From: a halophilic archaeon SHRA6
GTDB lineage: Archaea; Halobacteriota; Halobacteria; Halobacteriales; Haloferacaceae
Assembly (NCBI GenBank): GCA_005239175.1
Contig: SOPS01000004.1
Coordinates: 310,001-374,000 of the forward strand
Length of the DNA: 64,000 bases
Reading direction: 5' to 3'
Part shown: in pieces, positions 17,121-27,076 of the stretch
How the letters are laid out: each line of letters opens with the position of its first letter
Position numbering within the stretch: the first letter of the stretch is position 1
Program-made: the position numbers and the translations under genes
The notes under the pieces: generated by a model
The model's input: the letters and a program-made list of their open reading frames with translations, nothing else
What the model was told of the DNA's origin: nothing
Database searches by the model: none

Positions 17121-20100
17121 TCAGATCGAGAACCGCTCGACAGTCGTGCCGGCCGATCGCAGGTCCGTGCCGGTGGCCGCAGCGACGCTGACGTTCGTTT
17201 CGCCGCGATTGATCGGCACCGCGAGTTCGAAACTCCCGCCGGCGTCGGTGTCGATCGCCGTGTTTTCGCCGGCTTTGACCGCGAGTACGCTCCCGTCGGT
17301 CTCGCCGGTGACGTGCAGTTTGTTGTCGATAATCCGCCCTTCGACGCGGAGTGAGGGTCCGTCGGGGCGATCGCGCTCGACGTAGCGCTGTCTGACCGCG
17401 TCGGGTGTTTCGACGGGTTCGCCGGCGTCGACGCCGTGGGCAAGCCGGACGAACTGTGCCATGCTCCACGACAGCGGCGTCGCCGAGCCTGTGCCCTCGG
17501 CAAACTCCCAGTTGTAGTCGGTACTGTGGCCGCGATCCCACACCTGCTCGGCGAGCATCCGGCCGCTGTTTGCGAAGCCGGCCATCGTCCGGAGCAGCCG
17601 ATCGGGGGCAAGTTCTCCCTCCGTTGTCCCGGCAAACAATTCGTACTCAGCGCGCTCGCCGGTGAAAATCGGCCACAGTCGGCCTTTGCCTTTGGTTTCA
17701 ACGGTCCACGGTGCGCCCTCGTCTTCGATAGCCTGTTCGCCGTAGCCGTCGCCGTTGTAGCGATAGAAGGCAGGGCCAACGGGTGTCTCGACGCGGATTG
17801 TGTTGTCGACCTCGGTGATCGAGTTTTTGATTATCGGATCGTCAGCTGGCTTCATGCCGAGCCGCGTCAGTTCGAGGAATCCACCGTCGATGATCTCACG
17901 CTCGTCGAGGGTCGGTCCAGCGTTCGCGAGCGTCCGGAGGTGTCCTGCGTCTGGATTGCCGTCCCGGGTGACGCGCACGTAGTACGGCGTGTGGGTGTGG
18001 AGTTTAGTCCCCGTATTCGTTGCACACCACTCTTCGACCCGCTCTGTCCACTCGTCGGCCAGCGCTAACCAGACGAGCGCGTCCGCAGGTTCGTCTTGAT
18101 CGATCGCGAGATCGGCTGCACAGACAAGGCCTGCCACTTCGGCGGCGATCGACGACGGCGAGTATCCCGCCTCTTCCTCCCAGCGCTCTTGGGCGGTCGC
18201 TGGGCCGTTCTTCGCGACGTAGTCTGCGGATTGCTTGACATTCTCGAACTCGTAACCGACATCATCGAAGGAGAGCCCACGCTGAGCGAGCTGGTAGGCC
18301 ATCACCTGTGGGAACGAGATATTATCCATCTGCTCGCCACCCCACCGGGTCCGTCCGTCGACGTAGGTGTTCTGTGGAATAAACCCATCGTCGTCCTGCT
18401 GACGGGTGTAGATGTACTCCAGCGCGGCGTGGGCGGTCTCGAGGTCGTCGATCGCCTCGAAGACAGTGAACACCTGATAGAGGTCCCTGGACCAGACGAA
18501 GTTGTAGCCGTATCCTCTGGCCTCCTCGGAGATGACCTCCTCTCCCCACGGCACAGACGGCGAGGCGAGTCCTGCCCCGAGGAACGTCTTGTCTTCGACC
18601 GCGCGCAGGGCCATTAGACTCGTCTTGTACTGCGGCTCGAGCATCTCGTCGCCGGCCACACTGTCGGGGATCGGTGCCGCTTTGAGCCACTCTTGCCACG
18701 TTTTGACGTACGCCGATCGGACTGACTCGTAGGGTCGCGTCAGCGATCCCTCCGCTTCCCCGAGCGCGGCTGCGGTGTCTGCGTCCTCGCCAAAGCCGAT
18801 CGCGACTGTCTCCGAAACGGTTGCGTCACCCCCTTTCGAGGCAGTATTCAGTTGACCAACCAACACGACATTGTCGTCGTCGACCCGTCGCTGTGAATCC
18901 GGCCGAACGCCGTCGGTAAACAGTTCTGTGAGGTAGCTGCTCCCAGCAACACCAACCGTCGCCCAATCGAATCGACCAGCCGCAGCCATCGCGACCGCGA
19001 CGCTGTATGGCTCGCCGTTTTCGTCGGTCAAAAGCGAATCGGCGGTCTGGTCGTAGGCGTCAGAGTCTCTCGCAACCAGATGGTGTCGACCCCGCTCACC
19101 GAGTGTCAGGCCGCGATCGGCGGTGCCGGTATTCGTCAGGGCAGTGTCGGCGATTGCGTACAGCTCGTACTCGTTGTCGTCTTTGGCATCGAATTCGACC
19201 GATGCGAGGATCGCATCGTGGTCTGGATCAGCTGCGTACTCAACGGTGAGCTGCCAGGCGTGGCCGCGGCCGTCTCCCTGTTCTTCGATGATGTGTCGGA
19301 ACGCGAGCGCGTCCTCCTCAGTCGGCTCGACGCGGCGCAAAACCGTATCCGCATCGTCATCGGTTCGGGTTTCGTTGTACGTCCGAGCGGTGTATGTGGA
19401 ATCTTCGTCCGCGTCAGCAACGAGGAAATCGAGCGTCCGCACGTTCATCAGATCGACCCGCGGGAACCGAAGTTCGGTCAACGCCCCCTCGGTGAGTGTG
19501 AACCACACCTTCGACGGTTCGGGGTCGGTGTGATCAGCGACTGTTCCGACGCCGTACTTTTCGCCAGTCGTCCACGTCGGGCGATCACCCGGCCCAGCCG
19601 GTTCACCGCCGTGGACCGGCAGCGCGTCGTGTTCGCGCAACAGCGCGGTGGTATACAGTCGGAGCGCGTGGGACCACCCGAGTGGTGTGGCACTGTCGTG
19701 AGTGCCGTCGTCGAATACCTGTTCAGCTAAGTAACCTGCGTCCGTTGACAGCGGACCGTCGGGCAACAACAGCTCGTAGAGTTCGCCTGCCCGAAAGAAC
19801 GCATTGACAGCAGCTGTCTCAAGCGCCTCTTCGTCATCCGCAGCATCGGCGGCGGACGAGAGCCGGGTCAACAGTGCGCCGAGCGTCGCGTTTGCGGTTG
19901 CACCCCACGCTGTCGAAACTGACCACACCTTTTCGCCGGTTTGGCCGTTGCTTCGCCACTTATCGCCCTCAAATCGCGCGAGTCCAGAGACAGGTCCATG
20001 CGGATCGCGGAACAGCTCTGTCGAGAGTGTTTCCACGTGCGTCGTGAGCTGATCGATCGTCCCCTCGTCAAGGTCTGCAATCTGACTGTACGCGTCGAAC

Positions 20101-21704
20101 GCATCGACAAGCGCGAAGCCAGCCGAATCGAGCCGATCGTCGATCCAGCCGTCGCCGCTCGTGCGCATGACATACGCCTCACGATCCGACGACCACAGGG
20201 CTTCGATCGCTTCCGCAGTCGCCTCGGCTTGCGTTTCCGCGTGGTCGGTGAGTTCATCAGGAAGCGGGGCGGCCGCGACTGTCGCGTACGCCGAGAGATA
20301 TGTCGCAGCAGTGTGGAGGAACTGCCCGTTCATATTCTCCCAGAGATTCTGACACCGCTGTGGAAGCCCGTTGTCAGCGATCGTCTCGTCGAGCGCGCCA
20401 ACCGCGGCTTCGATCGTCTCGACGATCGAGATTCGGACGGCTGGATCTATCTCCTGGCCGTGTTCAGCCACCAGCTCTGCGAGGAACGCGGTAACGCTCG
20501 CGGTCTGGTCGGCCTGATACTCCTCGGACTTGCCGCCTTCCAAACGGCCGTGGGCCCACCCGGGCGCGAGCGAGCCGTCAATCGCCCACGCTCTGTGCGA
20601 CCAGCTTCCGTCTGGCAGCTGCGTATCACAGAAGAAGCGGGCAGTTTTGACGTGCGAGCCGTTCATTTCGAGGTCGAGCAATCGATCGGCCGTCAGGAGG
20701 TATCTCGACGTCTCTGACTCGTCGCGGAACCACGTGTAGCCGTAGCCGCCGGTGTGGGTGTAAAACGGATCGAACTCCGGCGCGGCAATATGGACGCCCG
20801 TCGGTGCCGTCAACAGCGAGAGCGATCGAAGATCCTGTCTGACGATCTGCGCGTTCGGCGCGCTCTTTGGGACGCGGATGTTCGCTCGATCTTTGGCCGC
20901 CTGCCTCAGTGCATCCGCCGAATCGTGGTTGATCGCACAGCTCCGCAAGTCCGCAAGGGCGTCCTCGCGATCGAGTTCGCTATGATCGGATATCTGGGTG
21001 ACGAGCGTCGTCTGGGCGGCCCGTCCCGATCGCTCCAGCGGTGCGCTCACGACGACGTCTCCGCTGAGGTGGGTGTCCTCGTAGTTTTCCAACACGGCCT
21101 CCCGTGGGAACTCCAGCGCGTGCTCTGCGAGGATTTCGTCGAAGCGCTCTGGGATCTGTCCCCGGACGTTCGAGATCCCCGTCGAGGCGGTAACGTAATC
21201 GTGTTCGGTTCGATGGAACACCTCCACGGCCTTCGAGCCGTCTGGGCCGCCGTCGTTGTGGATAAGCCGGCCGACCTGACCTTCCTTGCCCTCGGGAGCG
21301 AATGTGAGGAACGCGGTCAACTCTGCGTCGACAGGAATCGCCCCCCGTAGCTTGATGTGTGTTGTGTGCGCCCGCCCAAGCGTGAGATCGTACTGGTGGA
21401 CGGTGAAATCACCCGCGTCATACTCCGTTTCGACGAGATTCGTCTCCCGATAGTAGTGCTGTCTGACCGTCTCAAACTCGTCGAACCACCGGGTCCCATC
21501 GTTCGTCTCAATGCCAAGTCGCGACCTATCAAGCCCGTAGAGTCCGGAAAGAGATGAGGAATAATCCCGAAGCTGCCCCGACGGATCGACGTGAACGAGC
21601 CGATCGCCGTGCGCAGAGAACGCCCCTTCGGTTGTCGGGCGCTCCTCAGGGAACGCAGATCCGTGGCGAGATTTGTATTCGTTGATTGCAGTACGCAGTC
21701 GCAT
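17121..21704 (-). CDS. Giant tandem GH15 glucoamylase-like protein
   Basis: A 1527-residue protein, about twice the length of a normal archaeal or bacterial glucoamylase, made of two GH15-type units. Unit 1 (residues ~1-700) carries GYGYTWFRDESETSRY near 318 and SATPLGWSHALRLY near 670. Unit 2 begins with a glucodextranase-like beta-sandwich (GEKYGVGTVADHTD near 712), then the (alpha/alpha)6 domain with GYGYNFVWSRDLYQVF near 1063, the general-acid region WEEEAGYSPSS near 1178 and TGSATPLSW near 1405. A small C-terminal beta domain follows (~1450-1527). I start at the ATG at 21704, where MRLRTAINEYKS begins the recognisable sequence. No signal peptide: probably intracellular hydrolysis of alpha-glucans. 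It is divergent from a GH13 gene, sharing a 234-bp control region. Confidence 0.9.
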   Translation of the reverse strand: MRLRTAINEYKSRHGSAFPEERPTTEGAFSAHGDRLVHVDPSGQLRDYSSSLSGLYGLDRSRLGIETNDGTRWFDEFETVRQHYYRETNLVETEYDAGDFTVHQYDLTLGRAHTTHIKLRGAIPVDAELTAFLTFAPEGKEGQVGRLIHNDGGPDGSKAVEVFHRTEHDYVTASTGISNVRGQIPERFDEILAEHALEFPREAVLENYEDTHLSGDVVVSAPLERSGRAAQTTLVTQISDHSELDREDALADLRSCAINHDSADALRQAAKDRANIRVPKSAPNAQIVRQDLRSLSLLTAPTGVHIAAPEFDPFYTHTGGYGYTWFRDESETSRYLLTADRLLDLEMNGSHVKTARFFCDTQLPDGSWSHRAWAIDGSLAPGWAHGRLEGGKSEEYQADQTASVTAFLAELVAEHGQEIDPAVRISIVETIEAAVGALDETIADNGLPQRCQNLWENMNGQFLHTAATYLSAYATVAAAPLPDELTDHAETQAEATAEAIEALWSSDREAYVMRTSGDGWIDDRLDSAGFALVDAFDAYSQIADLDEGTIDQLTTHVETLSTELFRDPHGPVSGLARFEGDKWRSNGQTGEKVWSVSTAWGATANATLGALLTRLSSAADAADDEEALETAAVNAFFRAGELYELLLPDGPLSTDAGYLAEQVFDDGTHDSATPLGWSHALRLYTTALLREHDALPVHGGEPAGPGDRPTWTTGEKYGVGTVADHTDPEPSKVWFTLTEGALTELRFPRVDLMNVRTLDFLVADADEDSTYTARTYNETRTDDDADTVLRRVEPTEEDALAFRHIIEEQGDGRGHAWQLTVEYAADPDHDAILASVEFDAKDDNEYELYAIADTALTNTGTADRGLTLGERGRHHLVARDSDAYDQTADSLLTDENGEPYSVAVAMAAAGRFDWATVGVAGSSYLTELFTDGVRPDSQRRVDDDNVVLVGQLNTASKGGDATVSETVAIGFGEDADTAAALGEAEGSLTRPYESVRSAYVKTWQEWLKAAPIPDSVAGDEMLEPQYKTSLMALRAVEDKTFLGAGLASPSVPWGEEVISEEARGYGYNFVWSRDLYQVFTVFEAIDDLETAHAALEYIYTRQQDDDGFIPQNTYVDGRTRWGGEQMDNISFPQVMAYQLAQRGLSFDDVGYEFENVKQSADYVAKNGPATAQERWEEEAGYSPSSIAAEVAGLVCAADLAIDQDEPADALVWLALADEWTERVEEWCATNTGTKLHTHTPYYVRVTRDGNPDAGHLRTLANAGPTLDEREIIDGGFLELTRLGMKPADDPIIKNSITEVDNTIRVETPVGPAFYRYNGDGYGEQAIEDEGAPWTVETKGKGRLWPIFTGERAEYELFAGTTEGELAPDRLLRTMAGFANSGRMLAEQVWDRGHSTDYNWEFAEGTGSATPLSWSMAQFVRLAHGVDAGEPVETPDAVRQRYVERDRPDGPSLRVEGRIIDNKLHVTGETDGSVLAVKAGENTAIDTDAGGSFELAVPINRGETNVSVAAATGTDLRSAGTTVERFSI

Positions 21705-21938
21705 ATACTTCCAGATGAGTGTGGAAGAATAAGTATTACTGGCTTTTCGCAGCATTCACCGCCGGATACATTCAATCAATTCACAAGTACGGGAATCTGT
21801 TCCCGAAAGATAGCGGTTGTCTCCGAAAATCGTCCTACGACAGGCTACTAGATCATCTATCATTGATTATTGACTACATCTGTAAGAAATACTTTCGAAA
21901 TACACAACACCAAAGTAACAGAAGTCGTTTGTAGAGAC
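21705..21938. promoter_or_regulatory. Shared control region between GH15 and GH13 genes
   Basis: AT-rich divergent promoter region of 234 bp. It includes TACT-N7-GAGTG at 21706-21721, a near match to the TACT(N7-8)GAGTA site reported for the sugar-responsive regulator TrmB of Halobacterium salinarum. The site abuts the GH15 start codon. Confidence 0.45.
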
Positions 21939-23969
21939 ATGCACCATCCTGGTCCGCCGCGGTTCATTGCCGTGGGAGACGTTGTAGAGCTCGCACCGCG
22001 TGATCCAGATCCAGAGGCGACGTACGAGTGGTCAATTCACGATGCGCCGATCGCAAGTACCATCGAACTGCCCGAGGGCGCGGTTATTGGTTTTACCCCG
22101 GACGCGGCCGGAACCTACCGGCTCGAACTCGATGCACCCGACGGGACCCACAGACAAACCGTTCGAGTGTTCCCCAGCGACAAGCGCCCCGCAGACGTGG
22201 GCGCCGCAGCCGCAGGCCGCAGCGGGTTGAGCGGCTTTAGCGGATCGGGCTCATTTAGACCGAGCGGCAGAAGCGGTCGAAGCGGCCAAAGCGGCGTGAG
22301 CGGGTCTGGCTCGGGTGCGATCGGCGAGTCACTTGAGCTGCCAACCGGCCGCCCTCGGATCCGTCTCGACGGTGGAGTCTCCGAGGATGGCGAGCGCGTT
22401 GTCGTTCGCGCGACGCCGACCCCTCACCCAGACTCTGCGCGAACCGCAGCTGATCTCAGCGTGGAGTTCGTCCTGGACGATCGCGACGGGGTTTCCCGAA
22501 GCGACGTAACGGTGACCGATCGAACCGTCGAGATTCCTGCAGCAGTCCTCGCCGATGTTGATCAGCTCCGGGTACATGGGGTCGCCGTTGGCGACAGTTA
22601 CAGCGTTGCTGACGCGGTGAGCGTCAGCGCATCGGTCGACGCGGTACACGACGGTGACGGCTTTGATGTGGACGCCGTCGACGTCCTCCGGCTGAACGAT
22701 CCCCCAGAGTGGGCAACGGATGCGACCCTGTACGAGGTGTACGTCCGTGGCTTTGCGAACGGTGATGATGAGGCAGATACGACCTTCGAGGCGATCGAAA
22801 ACCGACTGCCATATCTCGAAGAACTCGGTGTCGACACCCTGTGGCTCACGCCCGTGCTCCAACACGACGGCAAGCCCCACGGATACAACATCACGGACTT
22901 CTTTTCGATCGCCGACGACCTGGGCGATCGCGAGTCGTACGAATCGCTCGTTGCGGCGGCCCACGACCGTGGGATGTCCGTGCTTTTCGACCTCGTGTTG
23001 AACCACTCTGCGCGCGATCATCCGTTCTTCGAGGATGCCTACCAGAATCCGGAGTCTCCGTACTACGACTGGTACGAGTGGCAGGACTCTGGCGAACCAG
23101 GGACCTACTTCGACTGGGAGCTGATCGCGAACTTCGACTACTCGAACCTCGAGGTCCGCAGGCACCTCCTGGACGCAGTCGACGAGTGGGCCGCGGTCGC
23201 CGACGGATTCCGCTGTGACATGGCGTGGGCGGTTCCCGACTCCTTCTGGCGAGAAATCCGAGAACGGGTCAAAGCGCGCGATCGGGACTTCCTGTTGTTG
23301 GACGAAACGATCCCCTACATCGAGGACTTCCACGAGGGGATGTTCGACGTCCACTTCGACACCACGCTGTACTTCACGCTCAGACAGATCGGTCGCGGTC
23401 ACGAGCCTGCAGAAGCAATGCTAGACGCGATCGACGGCCGCACCGAGAGCGGCTTCCCGGATCACGCGGCGTTCATGCTCTATCTGGAAAACCACGACGA
23501 AACCAGATACCTTGTCGAGTGCGGTGATGACGCGGCATTTGCCGCGGCGGGTGCGCTGTTCACGCTCCCGGGAATTCCGATGCTGTACAGCGGCCAGGAA
23601 CTCGGCCAGCGCGGGCGTCGTGACGCGATCGCGTGGGAACACGCCCGCGACGACGTCCGGAGCCACTACGACGACCTGATCGAACTTGAGGCCGAACACG
23701 AGGCAGTCGGGTTCGGCGGCGAACTCGAGCGGATCGACTACGGTGTGACAGTTCCAGACGACTCAGCGGCCGACGCCGACGATGCGGTCGCGTTCGTCCG
23801 TTCCGATGACGAGGAGACGCTACTCGTCTGTCTGCACTTTGGCCCTGACACGGTGGAAGTCGGCGTCGATCGCGACGTCGATGCGACCGACCTCGTCAGC
23901 GGTGATAATCGGGCAGCAGAAAACGGATTGACTGTCGAAGACGTCGCCGTCTTCGAGATTACCGAGTAA
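21939..23969 (+). CDS. GH13 alpha-amylase-family glycosidase with N-terminal Ig-like domain and Ser-Gly linker
   Basis: A 676-residue intracellular glycoside hydrolase. Residues 1-80 form a PKD/Ig-like beta domain; residues 92-127 are a linker of RSG/SSG-type repeats; a second beta domain (residues ~130-255) precedes the barrel. GH13 conserved regions are all present: DLVLNHS, GFRCDMAW with nucleophile Asp427, LLDETIPY with acid/base Glu456 and ENHDETR with Asp520. The C-terminal beta domain ends at residue 676. I start at the ATG at 21939 because upstream in-frame codons are unlike the rest and it directly precedes the conserved beta domain. It resembles alpha-amylase/maltogenic types; no signal peptide. 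Transcribed divergently from the GH15 gene and followed by another GH13 gene. Confidence 0.9.
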   Translation: MHHPGPPRFIAVGDVVELAPRDPDPEATYEWSIHDAPIASTIELPEGAVIGFTPDAAGTYRLELDAPDGTHRQTVRVFPSDKRPADVGAAAAGRSGLSGFSGSGSFRPSGRSGRSGQSGVSGSGSGAIGESLELPTGRPRIRLDGGVSEDGERVVVRATPTPHPDSARTAADLSVEFVLDDRDGVSRSDVTVTDRTVEIPAAVLADVDQLRVHGVAVGDSYSVADAVSVSASVDAVHDGDGFDVDAVDVLRLNDPPEWATDATLYEVYVRGFANGDDEADTTFEAIENRLPYLEELGVDTLWLTPVLQHDGKPHGYNITDFFSIADDLGDRESYESLVAAAHDRGMSVLFDLVLNHSARDHPFFEDAYQNPESPYYDWYEWQDSGEPGTYFDWELIANFDYSNLEVRRHLLDAVDEWAAVADGFRCDMAWAVPDSFWREIRERVKARDRDFLLLDETIPYIEDFHEGMFDVHFDTTLYFTLRQIGRGHEPAEAMLDAIDGRTESGFPDHAAFMLYLENHDETRYLVECGDDAAFAAAGALFTLPGIPMLYSGQELGQRGRRDAIAWEHARDDVRSHYDDLIELEAEHEAVGFGGELERIDYGVTVPDDSAADADDAVAFVRSDDEETLLVCLHFGPDTVEVGVDRDVDATDLVSGDNRAAENGLTVEDVAVFEITE

Positions 23970-24131
23970 CACCGCAACTGCAAGGCTGTCGTCGAACTGA
24001 TGGCGCTCTTGTTTCGATAAAATACGACCGATTGATACACCCCCGAAAAATAGCTATCCCCGCGGATATCCAGATACGATTGCAACGAACACCAACGGCG
24101 ATCGACACCAAATGACGACATCTACTATCGT

Positions 24132-26582
24132 ATGACGACAACTGATACTCCGACGATCGACATCGAGAGAACCGAGAAACTGTGTGCGTGGCAACGACGC
24201 CAACAGACAACTGCCGAAACCGAATTCGACGCTGCTGCGGCGATCGCCGAGCGCCTGGGAGTGGATGTAACTGACGAGGAGGCCGCAACGATCGGCGTCT
24301 GGACCCCAGAACTCGCCGACGCTGACGTGGACGAGACCGATGTGTTCCTTGAGGTATACACGCCGATCGAGTCAGTCGATCCCGGACGCGACGCAACCGT
24401 CGAGTTCCAGCGTGATCGCGTCCCAGTCCGGCGGGAGGGCGAGTACACTTGGGCGGCGATCGAGGGGATCAACCCCGGCACGCGTGAGACGCTCGGAACC
24501 CTGTACCAGCTGATCTACCGCCGCCCAGAGCCGGGCGAAGCACTCGGTCGGGAGTCGGACCTCGGCGACGAGACGTGGGGTGTGATCCCCGACCCGCTGG
24601 CAGATTCGGTGCCATTCGGTGTGTACGCGCCCGCTGAGATCTATGATATGGGCCGACTCGACGCTGAGCGGGCCGATCGCGACTACTTCGAGTCGCTCGG
24701 AACTGCGGCCGAGCGTGTATCGACTACAGAAGACGATGGCCTCCCGCGGGTCGATCCAGCGGTGAGTATGCTCGAGATTCACCCCGGAACCGCCACAGAG
24801 GCCGGCAGCCTTGGCGGACTCGCGCGGTGGTATCGATCGATCGGCGAGAAACAGCGCGCAGAAGAACCGTTGACCCCCGCCGAGCGGAACTTTGTCGGCT
24901 ACGACGCGATCCAGCTCATGCCGACTGAGCCGATTACTCAACACCCAGATCGGCATGCGTGCTGGTCGCCCGAGTCGATCGATCGCGCCGCAGAATCAGA
25001 GACGATTACCGTTACTACCGAGTCGCCCGCCATGATCAACTGGGGGTACGACATCGTTGTCTCGGCATTTTCGGCGACGAACCCCGCGATCCTCGAGACC
25101 GGTCGGCCCGACGAACTCGTCGACTTCATCGCGGCGTGTCACAACCTTCCAGAGCCGATCAAGGTCGTCTTTGACATCGCGCTCGGACACGCCGATAACG
25201 GAGCGGTCCCACTCTTGACGGACCACTTCTTCGAGGGGCCGGGGATGTACGGTAAGCACCTCAATTACACCCAGCCGGTCGTTCGGGCGATCCTCTTGGA
25301 ACTGCAGCGCCGGAAGATGGACTACGGTGCAGATGGAATTCGCGTCGACGGCGCACAGGACTTCCGGTACTGGGATCCCGACCGCGAGGAGATGGTCCAC
25401 GACGACGACTTCCTCGCGAAGATGGACGCGGTGACACAGGAGGTCGCAGGCACCGAGTACCGCCCGTGGATGATCTTCGAGGACGGCCGGCCGTGGCCGC
25501 AAGAGGACTGGGAGCTCGCGTCGACGTACCGGACGCTGATCGAGCAACACCCTCACACCTTCCAGTGGTCGCCAGTGACGTTCGCCCACAACACGCCGGC
25601 GCTTTTGACGTTCTGGGCGACCAAATGGTGGCGAGTTCGTGAGGTCGCCGAGTTCGGCAGCCAGTGGATCACCGGCGTTGCGAATCACGACACGCTGCGG
25701 CGAGGCACCCAGACGGAGGTTGGTGATGCGTGGAATGCTCCACAGGAGAACCCACATCTCGCCGATAGCCTGCCGGAGACGATCAACGAGGCGTACAACA
25801 GCCCGGCGGCGACCATGCTGTTTTACTGTTTCATGCCGGGAGTGCCTATGGACTTCATCGGCGCAAACATGCGATCGCCGTGGGGGTTCATCCGTGACAC
25901 TGACCCAACGTGGAACGTGAAAGTCGTCGCCGAGGAGGCGTACCTCGTCGACTGGCAGATCCCAGACGATGTCTATCCGGACGATCGGTTCTTCGATGGC
26001 CTCAAATCGCTCGGATTCACCGAGAAAGACGATCTTCGATCGTTCGTCCGCGCGCTCGAGGCGACGGTCGAGACAACCGACTACGATCTTTCGGCGATGG
26101 CGACAATCCTCTCGACAATCGACTCGCCGCTGGGCGACGACATCACCCCTGAAGACCTTGAGGCGTTTGCTGACGCGTGGATGGAAGATATCCACGAGTA
26201 CGCAAACCTCTCTCACTGGACAGACGAACAGAGCGACGAGCGGACCGCGTTCGATCTCTCAGTCCGCCAGTTCCGCCACGAACGGCCGTGGCTCAGCGCG
26301 GATGTCGATCACGAAGATAACGAAGCATACGGCTACAGGCATCCGACAGAGGGGACCGTCCTGTACTACGGGCTCAGGGAATCTCCAGACGGCGACGAGC
26401 AGTTGCTGTTCGCGGCGAACATGGAGGGGACACCAATCGACGTATCGCCCGAAATCCTCGCCGCCGAGATCGACGGCCTGCCAACCGACGGCTGGGAGCC
26501 CGAACTGGCTGCGCCAGCGGTTTCGACCGACGAAGAGCCGATCGAACTCGAAAACGTGCAGGCGATCGTCTGGTCGAGATAA
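24132..26582 (+). CDS. GH13-type glycosidase, probable glucosylglycerol hydrolase
   Basis: An 816-residue divergent member of the GH13 clan. The catalytic constellation is visible: DIALGHAD (region I), GIRVDGAQDF with nucleophile Asp406, MIFEDGRPW with acid/base Glu450 and GVANHDTLRR with Asp520. The N-terminal ~250 residues and the long insertions match the haloarchaeal proteins I know annotated as glucosylglycerol hydrolase, so that is the best name; the reaction would release glucose and glycerol from the compatible solute glucosylglycerol. It is cytoplasmic, with no signal peptide. It is 160 bp downstream of a GH13 amylase on the same strand, so salinity-linked or sugar-linked co-regulation is likely. 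Other alpha-glucoside substrates cannot be excluded. Confidence 0.82.
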   Translation: MTTTDTPTIDIERTEKLCAWQRRQQTTAETEFDAAAAIAERLGVDVTDEEAATIGVWTPELADADVDETDVFLEVYTPIESVDPGRDATVEFQRDRVPVRREGEYTWAAIEGINPGTRETLGTLYQLIYRRPEPGEALGRESDLGDETWGVIPDPLADSVPFGVYAPAEIYDMGRLDAERADRDYFESLGTAAERVSTTEDDGLPRVDPAVSMLEIHPGTATEAGSLGGLARWYRSIGEKQRAEEPLTPAERNFVGYDAIQLMPTEPITQHPDRHACWSPESIDRAAESETITVTTESPAMINWGYDIVVSAFSATNPAILETGRPDELVDFIAACHNLPEPIKVVFDIALGHADNGAVPLLTDHFFEGPGMYGKHLNYTQPVVRAILLELQRRKMDYGADGIRVDGAQDFRYWDPDREEMVHDDDFLAKMDAVTQEVAGTEYRPWMIFEDGRPWPQEDWELASTYRTLIEQHPHTFQWSPVTFAHNTPALLTFWATKWWRVREVAEFGSQWITGVANHDTLRRGTQTEVGDAWNAPQENPHLADSLPETINEAYNSPAATMLFYCFMPGVPMDFIGANMRSPWGFIRDTDPTWNVKVVAEEAYLVDWQIPDDVYPDDRFFDGLKSLGFTEKDDLRSFVRALEATVETTDYDLSAMATILSTIDSPLGDDITPEDLEAFADAWMEDIHEYANLSHWTDEQSDERTAFDLSVRQFRHERPWLSADVDHEDNEAYGYRHPTEGTVLYYGLRESPDGDEQLLFAANMEGTPIDVSPEILAAEIDGLPTDGWEPELAAPAVSTDEEPIELENVQAIVWSR

Positions 26583-26677
26583 ACGTATATTTTCACATTT
26601 TTGTATATAGTCAAACAAACATCCAAATATTTACACTCGAGCTAAGCTATTTACGGTGCAAATTCGTAATACGGTGC

Positions 26678-26875
26678 ATGTCAACAACAGACAACTCCTC
26701 GACGCCGATACCACGGTGGGGTGATCCCGACCACTGCCCGTTCTGTGCTGCCGAACTGGCCGATCCTGGGGCGGGATTCATCGATCATCTCGACGAGAGT
26801 CAACAGTGTGCGTCGGGGTTCGAACAGTGGCGCGATCGCGTCGCCGGCGACATGATGCGCGGTTGGAGTGGGTGA
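26678..26875 (+). CDS. Small haloarchaeal zinc-finger protein
   Basis: A 65-residue protein with one probable zinc site: CPFC at residues 20-23, His36 and Cys43, in the context FIDHLDESQQCASGFEQW. Small one-finger proteins with this CPxC-H-C pattern are common and conserved in haloarchaea but mostly uncharacterised. It could bind nucleic acid or a partner protein. It is preceded by a T-rich, AT-rich segment (26583-26660) that may terminate the GH13 transcript and supply its promoter, and followed two bases later by a 111-bp inverted-repeat element. Confidence 0.75.
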   Translation: MSTTDNSSTPIPRWGDPDHCPFCAAELADPGAGFIDHLDESQQCASGFEQWRDRVAGDMMRGWSG

Positions 26876-26876
26876 T

Positions 26877-26987
26877 CTATAGTAATGTTTGCAACTCTTT
26901 GCAACAGCCATCTCGAAATGTAGTCCGAGAGAGCGTGAACCAGCAGTTCCTGAATCGAAGTGGGAATAATTGCAAACGCTACTATAG
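26877..26987. repeat. 111-bp element flanked by 18-bp inverted repeats
   Basis: CTATAGTAATGTTTGCAA at 26877-26894 is the reverse complement of 26970-26987 except at two positions. The enclosed 75 bp has no evident gene. The layout suits a MITE-like non-autonomous element or a transcript folding into a long-stem hairpin. It starts just after the stop codon of the zinc-finger gene. Confidence 0.7.
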
Positions 26988-27076
26988 TTGCATTGATTGC
27001 GATCCGACTCAGTAGCTCTGCAGGACTGCAGAAAGAATCTTCAGTAACGCGGTTTACAGAAGTATCATTCTGGATA

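Noticed and set aside
22329-23402. Long open frame (357 codons) on the minus strand opposite the GH13 gene
   Set aside because: It is the antisense of a well-supported GH13 gene in GC-rich DNA; its translation has no domain features.
24996-26216. Long open frame (406 codons) on the minus strand opposite the GH13-type hydrolase
   Set aside because: Antisense to catalytic motifs of a clear glycosidase; composition is not protein-like.
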